From the NCBI GenBank assembly GCA_015494335.1, contig WGBK01000186.1, positions 1 to 21,648 of the forward strand: a stretch of DNA of 21,648 bases, in the 5' to 3' direction. The translations under genes were made by a program, and so were the position numbers. The notes under the pieces were generated by a model that was not told the origin of the DNA, did no database searches, and saw nothing but the letters and a program-made list of their open reading frames with translations. Below are positions 13,663 to 21,648 of this stretch, one piece after another. The stretch is from Gammaproteobacteria bacterium. GTDB lineage: Bacteria; Pseudomonadota; Gammaproteobacteria; GCA-001735895. Every line of letters starts with the position of its first letter. Position 1 is the stretch's first letter.

Positions 13663-15024
13663 TCAGGAATTGGCCTTGATCAGGTCGATCAGCAGATCGC
13701 GCTTCTGCTCCATTAGTCCGATATCGCCTCGACTTTCGACATTCAGCCGCAGTAGGGGCTCGGTATTGGAGCTGCGAATATTGAAGCGCCAGTCCTTGAA
13801 GCTGAGGCCGATGCCATCGGTCTCGTCGAGCTCGTACACCTCGCCCTTGAAATGCTCAAGCACCGCTTCGAGCACCTTGCCGGCATCGCCGACAGTCATG
13901 TTGATCTCGCCACTGACGGGGTAGGCCTCGATCCGTTTGTCCACCAGCTGGGCCAGACTCTTGTCTTGCTGACTCATCATCTCGGCCACCAGCAACCAGG
14001 GGATCATGCCGCTGTCGCAGTAGCCGAAGTCGCGGAAGAAATGATGTGCGCTCATCTCACCGCCATAGATGGCGTTGGCCTCGCGCAGGGCTTCCTTCAT
14101 GAAGGCATGACCCGATTTGCTCTGTATGGCTTCGCCGCCATGTTGACGCGCCATGTCCTGGGTATTCCAGATCAGGCGTGGATCGTGTACTACGCGTTCG
14201 CCAGGGTGCTGCTTGAGCATTTGCGCGGCGAGCAGGCCGACGATGTAATAACCCTCGATGAAGCGACCGTTCTCGTCGAACAGGAAACAGCGGTCGAAGT
14301 CGCCGTCCCAGGCGATGCCGAAATCGGCTCCGTGTTCGTGGATGGCTTCGATGGTTGCGCCGCGTCCCTCGGGCAGCAGCGGGTTGGGCACGCCGTTGGG
14401 GAAACGCCCGTCCGGTTCGTGGAACAGCTTGATGAACTCGAAGGGCAACATCTGCTCGAGCATGTCGAGAACCGGGCCGGCGACGCCGTTGCCGGCATTG
14501 ACCACGACCTTGAAATGCTTGAGTTCACCGGGATCACTGATGTAGCGCATCAGGTGATCGATATAGGCTTCGGAGAGATCGGTCAGGGTCATCTCACCGC
14601 GCTTTTCCGTTTCGGGAAATTCCCCTTTCTCGGCCAATTCTCGGATTTGCTGCAGGCCGCTGTCACCGCTGATCGGACGGGCGCTCTCTCGAACGAACTT
14701 GAAACCGTTGTAATCCACGGGGTTGTGGCTGGCAGTGATCATGATGCCGCCATCGAGGCCAAGGTGAAATGCGGCGAAATAGACCTGCTCTGTACCGCAT
14801 ATGCCGAGATCGAGCACATTCACGCCGCTGTCCATCAGGCCGCGGGTGAGTGCGGCGAACAGGGCATCGCTGCTCTGGCGTACATCCCGGCCCACGGCTA
14901 CCGTATCGGGCTGGAGGAATTGGGCGTAGGCGCGACCGATTCGGTAGGCGATGTCCTCGTCGAGTTCGTCGGGCACCTTGCCGCGGGCGTCATAGGCCTT
15001 GAAACAGGTAATTCGATTGTTCAT
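13663..15024 (-). CDS. manB: Phosphomannomutase (CpsG/ManB type)
   Basis: The enzyme interconverts mannose-6-phosphate and mannose-1-phosphate, the precursor of GDP-mannose and GDP-fucose for capsule, exopolysaccharide or LPS. It is 453 residues (E. coli CpsG 456) and aligns end to end with CpsG. The phosphoserine is S99 in ITASHNP, the magnesium site is DGDFDRC at 240-246, the sugar-specificity loop is GEMSAHH at 321-327, and the phosphate-binding loop is RSSNTEP at 417-423. The ATG at 15024 has AGGAAG nine bases upstream; a longer frame to 15063 lacks family similarity. It lies 89 bases downstream of uvrA on the same strand. The closest match is CpsG; some relatives also use glucose phosphates (AlgC). 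Confidence 0.93.
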   Translation of the reverse strand: MNNRITCFKAYDARGKVPDELDEDIAYRIGRAYAQFLQPDTVAVGRDVRQSSDALFAALTRGLMDSGVNVLDLGICGTEQVYFAAFHLGLDGGIMITASHNPVDYNGFKFVRESARPISGDSGLQQIRELAEKGEFPETEKRGEMTLTDLSEAYIDHLMRYISDPGELKHFKVVVNAGNGVAGPVLDMLEQMLPFEFIKLFHEPDGRFPNGVPNPLLPEGRGATIEAIHEHGADFGIAWDGDFDRCFLFDENGRFIEGYYIVGLLAAQMLKQHPGERVVHDPRLIWNTQDMARQHGGEAIQSKSGHAFMKEALREANAIYGGEMSAHHFFRDFGYCDSGMIPWLLVAEMMSQQDKSLAQLVDKRIEAYPVSGEINMTVGDAGKVLEAVLEHFKGEVYELDETDGIGLSFKDWRFNIRSSNTEPLLRLNVESRGDIGLMEQKRDLLIDLIKANS

Positions 15025-15113
15025 GGTGGTGGTCTTCCTGTGGTGTTGGGCAGAGATTGCCATGCCGATGGCGGCTGAACAATGACCGGCGTCCGGTTTT
15101 TGTCACGCGACTG

Positions 15114-17984
<2,871 letters not shown>

Positions 17985-18000
17985 TTTACCGCATCCACCT

Positions 18001-18037
18001 CCGGCAGGCAGGTTTTTTGCCGGTGCCTGACTGCCGG
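18001..18037. promoter_or_regulatory. Inverted repeat between uvrA and yajR
   Basis: CCGGCAGGCAGG (18001-18012) and CCTGACTGCCGG (18026-18037) form a 12-bp stem with one mismatch around a 13-base spacer. The left arm overlaps by two bases the GGAGGTG ribosome binding site of uvrA on the minus strand, and the right arm overlaps the possible -35 of yajR. It could be an mRNA hairpin in the uvrA leader or a DNA binding site serving both genes. No T-run is suitably placed on either strand, so it is not a terminator. Confidence 0.45.
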
Positions 18038-18060
18038 GCTGTATCAGTTTGTGGTAATAT
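18031..18060 (+). promoter_or_regulatory. Possible weak promoter for yajR
   Basis: TAATAT at 18055-18060 is a fair -10 box. CTGCCG at 18031-18036, 18 bases upstream, matches the -35 consensus at only three positions. It lies in the only intergenic space upstream of yajR, so a promoter is expected here, but the exact boxes are uncertain. Confidence 0.25.
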
Positions 18061-18109
18061 TCCCGGCTTGTTTCCGAGCCCCCACTGACTGAATAAGCCC
18101 GAACCCGAG

Positions 18110-19480
18110 ATGCTGAAAACCGAGAAGAGAGCCGCCGCTTCCCTGGCGCTGATCTATGCCTTCCGCATGATCGGCCTGTTCATGATCCTGCCCGTGTTTT
18201 CGCTATATGCACAGCAGTACCAAGGCGCCACGCCCTTGCTGATCGGCCTGGCTATCGGTATCTACGGCCTGACCCAGGGGCTGTTCCAGTTGCCTTTCGG
18301 TTTTCTTTCCGACCGTGTCGGACGCAAGAAGATGATCGTCATCGGACTGCTGCTGTTTGCAGCCGGCAGTGCCGTGGCCGCTACCGCGGAGACGATTCAG
18401 CAGGTGGTGGCCGGACGGGCCCTGCAGGGCATGGGTGCCATCGCCGCGGTGGTGATGGCCCTGGCCGCGGATCTGACCCGCGAGGAAGTTCGGGTGCGGG
18501 TGATGGCTTCCATCGGCATGTCCATCGGCCTGGCCTTCATGCTGTCGATGATCATCGGACCGGTGCTGGCCTCGAACATCGGCATGTCGGGTCTGTTCTG
18601 GGTGACCGGCGGGCTGGCGCTGTCGAGTATTGTCGTGCTGCTGTTCCTGACGCCCGACCCCGTGCAGGAACGCTTTCATCGAGATGCCGAGGTGTCGGTG
18701 TCCGATATCCCCAGGGTGCTCGCCAATCGCGAGTTGCTGCGTCTGGACTTGGGCGTTTTCATTCTCCACCTGACATTGGCCGGGACCTTTGTGCTGTTTC
18801 CGCTGGTATTGCGCGATCATCTGGCCTTGCCGGTTGCCCGCCACTGGGAGGTTTACCTGCCGGTGTTTGTGATCTCGATCGCGCTGATGTTGCCGATGAT
18901 CATAAGCGCCGAGAAAAAGGCCAGGATGAAGCCGATGTTCCTGCTCGGCATCACGCTGGTGCTGCTGTCCGAGTTGGGCATGGGCTGGTTCGGCAATTTC
19001 TGGGCGCTGTTCGCGATGCTGGTGCTGTTCTTCGGCGGTTTCAATTTCCTCGAGGCATCGATGCCGTCGCTGGTGTCCAAGATCGCACCAGCCGATCGCA
19101 AGGGCACGGCCATGGGGCTGTTCTCGACGGCCCAGTTTCTCGGCGCCTTTGTCGGCGGTACTTTCGGCGGCAGTCTGCTGGCCCTCGGCAAACCCGGGCT
19201 GGGCTTTCTGCTGCTGGCGATCCTGCCCGCGCTCTGGCTGCTGGTGGCGGTGTTCATGCCCAACCCGCGTCCGGTTTCGACGCGGCTGGTATCGCTGGCC
19301 GGCTGGGACCCGCAGGCGATGCAGAGTTTTGCGGAACAGGTCCGGCAGTTGGCAGGCGTGCGCGAGGTCGCAGTATTCCCCGAGGACGAGGAAGCTTATC
19401 TGAAGGTGGAAAGGGGCGTCTACGATGAAGAAGGCTTGAAGCGTCTGCTGCAGGGAGAGCAGCTGCAGACGGCTCAGTGA
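18110..19480 (+). CDS. yajR: YajR-type MFS transporter with C-terminal YAM domain
   Basis: This is an inner-membrane major facilitator superfamily protein of 456 residues (E. coli YajR 454), with about twelve hydrophobic helices. Motif A between TM2 and TM3 reads GFLSDRVGRKK (D68, R69, R72). RALQGMGAIAAVVMAL in TM4 and KGTAMGLFSTAQFLGAFVGG in TM10-11 are close to E. coli YajR. After the last helix, residues 385-450 form a soluble domain (VREVAVFPEDEEAYLKVERG) matching the ferredoxin-like YAM domain that sets YajR apart from other drug/H+ antiporters. The substrate of YajR is unknown. In Pseudomonas a gene of this type stands between divergent uvrA and ssb; here ssb does not follow. Confidence 0.88.
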   Translation: MLKTEKRAAASLALIYAFRMIGLFMILPVFSLYAQQYQGATPLLIGLAIGIYGLTQGLFQLPFGFLSDRVGRKKMIVIGLLLFAAGSAVAATAETIQQVVAGRALQGMGAIAAVVMALAADLTREEVRVRVMASIGMSIGLAFMLSMIIGPVLASNIGMSGLFWVTGGLALSSIVVLLFLTPDPVQERFHRDAEVSVSDIPRVLANRELLRLDLGVFILHLTLAGTFVLFPLVLRDHLALPVARHWEVYLPVFVISIALMLPMIISAEKKARMKPMFLLGITLVLLSELGMGWFGNFWALFAMLVLFFGGFNFLEASMPSLVSKIAPADRKGTAMGLFSTAQFLGAFVGGTFGGSLLALGKPGLGFLLLAILPALWLLVAVFMPNPRPVSTRLVSLAGWDPQAMQSFAEQVRQLAGVREVAVFPEDEEAYLKVERGVYDEEGLKRLLQGEQLQTAQ

Positions 19481-19488
19481 GAACCGGT

Positions 19489-19517
19489 TTGCAGAGGCAA
19501 TCTTGGTCGGGTGTTAT
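19489..19517 (+). promoter_or_regulatory. Possible promoter for tagD
   Basis: TTGCAG at 19489-19494 (3 of 6) and TGTTAT at 19512-19517 (4 of 6) are separated by 17 bases. The start would fall near 19524, 26 bases before the tagD ATG. It lies in the 69-base gap after yajR, where no terminator is visible, so tagD might also be read through from yajR. Confidence 0.35.
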
Positions 19518-19549
19518 CGTTCCGGACCCAGTTGTCAGGAAAACGATCC

Positions 19550-20005
19550 ATGAAGACAGTCATTACCTACGGAACTTTCGACCTCTTCCATATTGGCCAT
19601 GTGCGCCTGCTTCGGCGTTTGCGTGAACTGGGTGATCGACTGGTGGTCGGTTGCTCCACCGACGAATTCAATGCCACCAAGGGCAAGCGGTCGGTGATGC
19701 CCTATGATCAGCGGGTCGAAATCCTCGAGGCCTGCCGCTATGTCGACAAGGTCTTCCCGGAAAATGACTGGGATCAGAAACCCGATGACATTGAGCGGGA
19801 ACAGGCTGATATCTTCGCCATGGGCGATGACTGGGTCGGAAAGTTCGATCACCTGGCTGACCAGGTGGAGGTCGTCTACCTGCCCCGTACCCAGGATATT
19901 TCGACCACCGATGTGCGGCAGCTCGTGAAATCGCTGCACACGGAGCAGGTGGAAGAGATCAAGTCCGCCATCGATCATCTCAGCGGATTGATCTCGAAAC
20001 TTTGA
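19550..20005 (+). CDS. tagD: Glycerol-3-phosphate cytidylyltransferase (TagD-like)
   Basis: It should join CTP and glycerol-3-phosphate to give CDP-glycerol and pyrophosphate in the cytoplasm. It has 151 residues and aligns strongly with Bacillus TagD (129 residues). ITYGTFDLFHIGH contains the HxGH nucleotidyltransferase motif (H14, H17), FAMGDDWVGKFD is conserved, and YLPRTQDISTT carries the second signature (RTxxxSTT, 113-120). The last 25 or so residues (KSLHTEQVEEIKSAIDHLSG) extend beyond Bacillus TagD and look helical. AGGA lies nine bases before the ATG at 19550; a longer frame from 19511 is not family-like. No teichoic acid or capsule transferase gene is nearby. A related specificity such as ethanolamine-phosphate is less likely. 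Confidence 0.85.
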   Translation: MKTVITYGTFDLFHIGHVRLLRRLRELGDRLVVGCSTDEFNATKGKRSVMPYDQRVEILEACRYVDKVFPENDWDQKPDDIEREQADIFAMGDDWVGKFDHLADQVEVVYLPRTQDISTTDVRQLVKSLHTEQVEEIKSAIDHLSGLISKL

Positions 20006-20036
20006 TGTGACTGCCTTGCTGAATGTGCGGAAGGCC

Positions 20037-20065
20037 TTGAAAAGCCGTCGAAAATTGATTTAGAC
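20037..20065 (+). promoter_or_regulatory. Possible promoter for the comEA-like gene
   Basis: TTGAAA at 20037-20042 (4 of 6) and TTTAGA at 20060-20065 (3 of 6) are separated by 17 bases. The leader would be about 75 bases. It lies in the 140-base gap between tagD and the next gene, which contains no other obvious feature. Confidence 0.35.
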
Positions 20066-20145
20066 TCCGAAGGACAGGCCAGTACGGGCTTGCAGGAGCG
20101 TCTCTCGACGCATTCAACAGGACTTGAATCCTCAAGGAGTCAAAC

Positions 20146-20403
20146 ATGAAAAAAATCCTCTTCGCAGCCCTTGCGGCCGCTGTCTTTTCTTCCTCCCTGT
20201 TTGCCGCCCCGGTGAACATCAACAAGGCATCCGCCCAGCAGATCGCCGATGCGCTGAAGGGAATCGGCATGGCCAAGGCCACGGCCATCGTCGAATATCG
20301 CAAGAAGAACGGCAAGTTCAAGAAACCCGAGGATATCGTCAAGGTCAAGGGCGTGGGACCGGCCATCTTCGCAAAAATCAAGAAGGACGTTAAGGTCAAG
20401 TAA
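20146..20403 (+). CDS. Exported helix-hairpin-helix protein, ComEA family
   Basis: The 85-residue product begins with a signal peptide (MKKILFAALAAAVFSSSLFA, cleavage likely after residue 20). The mature protein of about 65 residues is almost entirely one ComEA-type helix-hairpin-helix unit: VNINKASAQQIADALKGIGM, then YRKKNGKFKKPEDIVKVKGV and GPAIFAKIKKDVKVK. It is very lysine-rich. ComEA proteins bind double-stranded DNA in the periplasm and pull it in during natural transformation, but many small stand-alone relatives have no tested role. The start is secure: AAGGAG at 20134-20139 lies six bases before the ATG. No other competence gene is in view, so uptake is inference. It is followed by a stable hairpin. 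Confidence 0.85.
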   Translation: MKKILFAALAAAVFSSSLFAAPVNINKASAQQIADALKGIGMAKATAIVEYRKKNGKFKKPEDIVKVKGVGPAIFAKIKKDVKVK

Positions 20404-20408
20404 CAGAC

Positions 20409-20441
20409 GATCGGGGCGGCAAGCGACTTGTCGTCCCGGTC
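20409..20441 (+). terminator. Long hairpin after comEA-like gene
   Basis: GATCGGGGCGGCAAG (20409-20423) pairs along its whole 15-base length with CTTGTCGTCCCGGTC (20427-20441) when three G-U pairs are allowed; the loop is CGA. The wobbles pair only in plus-strand RNA, which fits a transcript starting on the left. No T-run follows; instead comes a perfect 12-base palindrome, GAAACCGGTTTC (20444-20455). It is probably a transcript-end structure, possibly assisted by Rho. Confidence 0.5.
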
Positions 20442-20487
20442 CTGAAACCGGTTTCTGCGGGGTCCGTCAAGCTTTGCCGAAGGCGGC

Positions 20488-20516
20488 TTGATGCCATGGT
20501 CGGGCGCTCCTAGAAT
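20488..20516 (+). promoter_or_regulatory. Sigma70 promoter for galE
   Basis: TTGATG at 20488-20493 (4 of 6) and TAGAAT at 20511-20516 (5 of 6) are separated by exactly 17 bases. The start should fall near 20523, giving a galE leader of about 23 bases. With the rplC promoter it is one of the two best promoters in the window. It sits between the preceding hairpin and galE, so galE has its own transcript. Confidence 0.6.
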
Positions 20517-20531
20517 CCGTTTATCGGATTC
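20513..20531. promoter_or_regulatory. Palindrome over galE start site, possible operator
   Basis: GAATCCG, spacer TTTAT, CGGATTC: a perfect 7-bp inverted repeat in 19 bases. It overlaps the last four bases of the -10 box and covers the predicted transcription start near 20523, the usual place for a repressor site. In RNA only part of it would be transcribed, so a DNA-level role is more likely than a leader hairpin. I do not recognise the binding protein. Confidence 0.4.
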
Positions 20532-20545
20532 AACAGGAAAGGAAC

Positions 20546-21550
20546 ATGAACATACTGCTCACCGGCGGTACGGGCTATATCGGCAGTCACACGGCGACGG
20601 TTCTTGCGGCCGCGGGCCATCGCGTGGTTCTCTACGACAATCTCTGCAACAGCAGCGCCGACGTCGTGGACCGTCTCGAGGAAATCACCGGCCAGCGCAT
20701 GCCCTTTATCGAAGGCGATGTGCGGGATGTTGGCTTGCTCACGGATACGCTGAAGCAGCACGATATCGACTCGGTGATCCATTTCGCCGGCCTCAAGGCC
20801 GTGGGCGAATCCGTCGAGAAGCCGATCGAGTACTACGCCAACAATGTACAGGGCACCATTAATCTGCTGCAGGCAATGCGCGAAGCGGGTGTCAAGCAAT
20901 TGGTGTTCAGCTCCAGTGCCACCGTGTACGGCGACCCGCAATACCTGCCTCTCGACGAGGAACATCCGACCAGCGCCACCAACCCCTATGGCCGATCCAA
21001 ACTGCAGATCGAGGAGATTCTTGCCGATGTGGCAAAGTCCGATACCGAGTGGCGCATTGCCTGTCTGCGCTATTTCAACCCGGTTGGCGCTCACGAAAGC
21101 GGGCTGATCGGCGAGGATCCCAATGACATTCCCAACAACCTGATGCCCTTCGTGGCCCAGGTAGCGGTCGGCAAGCTTCCGCGTCTGAATGTATTCGGCA
21201 ACGACTACCCGACCGAAGATGGTACCGGGGTGCGCGACTATATCCATGTCATGGATCTCGCCGAGGGGCATCTGGCCGCGCTGGAATACCTGCAGCGGGC
21301 GCCGGGCTGGCATGCGATCAACCTCGGTACGGGGCAGGGCTACAGCGTGCTGGACATGGTCAAGGCCTTCGAGCGCAGCAGTGGCCGTCCGGTGCCCTAT
21401 GTCATTACCGATCGGCGACCTGGCGATATCGCTACCTGCTATGCCCTGCCCGACAAGGCGCGTCGACTGCTGGGTTGGGAAGCCAGCCGCGGGCTTGAAG
21501 ACATGTGCGGCAGCACCTGGCAGTTCCAGCGCCGGGTCTCCGGGCAGTGA
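20546..21550 (+). CDS. galE: UDP-glucose 4-epimerase
   Basis: GalE interconverts UDP-glucose and UDP-galactose using bound NAD, supplying galactose for LPS or exopolysaccharide and serving galactose breakdown. It has 334 residues (E. coli 338). The NAD-binding motif is GGTGYIG at 7-13. The catalytic set is S124 in FSSSATVYG, with Y148 and K152 in NPYGRSK. LRYFNPVGAHESG and GNDYPTEDGTGVRDYIHVMD are typical of true GalE. AGGAAAGGAAC before the ATG gives a good ribosome binding site. It is followed after 10 bases by a possible DHH-family gene, and no gal catabolic genes adjoin it, which favours a role in surface sugar synthesis. Confidence 0.95.
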   Translation: MNILLTGGTGYIGSHTATVLAAAGHRVVLYDNLCNSSADVVDRLEEITGQRMPFIEGDVRDVGLLTDTLKQHDIDSVIHFAGLKAVGESVEKPIEYYANNVQGTINLLQAMREAGVKQLVFSSSATVYGDPQYLPLDEEHPTSATNPYGRSKLQIEEILADVAKSDTEWRIACLRYFNPVGAHESGLIGEDPNDIPNNLMPFVAQVAVGKLPRLNVFGNDYPTEDGTGVRDYIHVMDLAEGHLAALEYLQRAPGWHAINLGTGQGYSVLDMVKAFERSSGRPVPYVITDRRPGDIATCYALPDKARRLLGWEASRGLEDMCGSTWQFQRRVSGQ

Positions 21551-21560
21551 CCCCCTGATT

Positions 21561-21648
21561 GTGGCCTGTTACGACCTTTTCAATGGCGATGCGGACGGCA
21601 TCGCCTCTCTGCAGCAGCTGCGTCTCCACGAGCCGCGGGACTGCGAGC
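21561..21648 (+). CDS. Probable DHH-family phosphoesterase (5' end only)
   Basis: A frame starting at GTG 21561 runs off the right edge after 29 codons. It reads MACYDLFNGDADGIASLQQL, then RLHEPRDCE. The motif FNGDADGIASLQQLRL resembles the N-terminus of DHH-superfamily proteins, in which DxDG-type aspartates bind the catalytic metal. The start is uncertain: there is no clear ribosome binding site, only ten bases follow the galE stop, and CTG at 21555 is also in frame. Translation may depend on coupling to galE. Only the extreme N-terminus is visible, so the function is tentative. Confidence 0.55.
   Translation, partial: MACYDLFNGDADGIASLQQLRLHEPRDCE

Noticed and set aside
13852..15078. 408-codon plus-strand open frame opposite manB
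   Set aside because: It is a mirror of the manB coding frame; manB has all catalytic motifs in order, and the opposite frame has none.
15085..15101. Terminator-like hairpin ACCGG-CGT-CCGGT followed by TTTTT between uvrA and manB
   Set aside because: The T-run is on the plus strand, where no gene ends; on the minus strand, where uvrA and manB are read, there is no T-run after the stem. The stem is only 5 bp.
17985..18109. LexA (SOS) box upstream of uvrA
   Set aside because: CTGTATCAGTTTGTGG near 18039 has the left half CTGT but lacks the ACAG right half at the correct distance; no other candidate is present.
19516..19547. Inverted repeat ATCGTT and AACGAT around the tagD leader
   Set aside because: Only 6 bp with a spacer of about 20 bases, and the left arm lies before the predicted transcription start, so it is probably chance.

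Overview
The window is a stretch of GC-rich gammaproteobacterial chromosome (roughly 60% G+C by eye). It carries the S10-spc-alpha ribosomal protein gene block in the order seen in Escherichia coli and Pseudomonas, followed by six complete non-ribosomal genes and the edge of a seventh. Gammaproteobacterial placement rests on near-collinear similarity of the proteins to E. coli (L2, L14, S11, S4, RpoA, UvrA, GalE, ManB and YajR align almost end to end from memory), on rplQ being followed by uvrA and a divergent yajR-type transporter, and on a long-form S14. I cannot name the genus.

Region 1 (1-10700): the 3' end of rpsJ, then a 192-base gap with a convincing sigma70 promoter and a leader hairpin, then 22 tightly packed genes from rplC to rpmJ with no gap above about 30 bases. 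They look like one transcription unit fusing the S10 and spc operons, and it ends at an intrinsic terminator after rpmJ. It encodes 50S and 30S proteins and the SecY translocon channel.

Region 2 (10658-13632): the alpha operon rpsM-rpsK-rpsD-rpoA-rplQ. Its best promoter lies inside the preceding terminator, with the -10 box in the terminator loop. The operon ends at a strong symmetrical hairpin that also serves the convergent manB gene.

Region 3 (13663-17984, minus strand): uvrA (nucleotide excision repair damage sensor) and, downstream on the same strand, manB/cpsG (phosphomannomutase).

Region 4 (18110-21648, plus strand): a YajR-type MFS transporter with a C-terminal YAM domain; a TagD-like glycerol-3-phosphate cytidylyltransferase; a small exported helix-hairpin-helix protein of the ComEA type; galE with a good promoter and a 19-base palindrome over its start point; and the first 29 codons of a probable DHH-family phosphoesterase. 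manB, tagD and galE all make activated precursors for surface glycans (mannose-1-P, CDP-glycerol, UDP-galactose), but no glycosyltransferase or polymerase is present.

The content is mostly housekeeping and I see no mobile element, CRISPR array, tRNA, rRNA or defence system. The most interesting signals are regulatory: two ribosomal protein promoters with the same spacing and the same GCGCCCTT start region, the promoter inside a terminator, the galE palindrome, and the isolated tagD.
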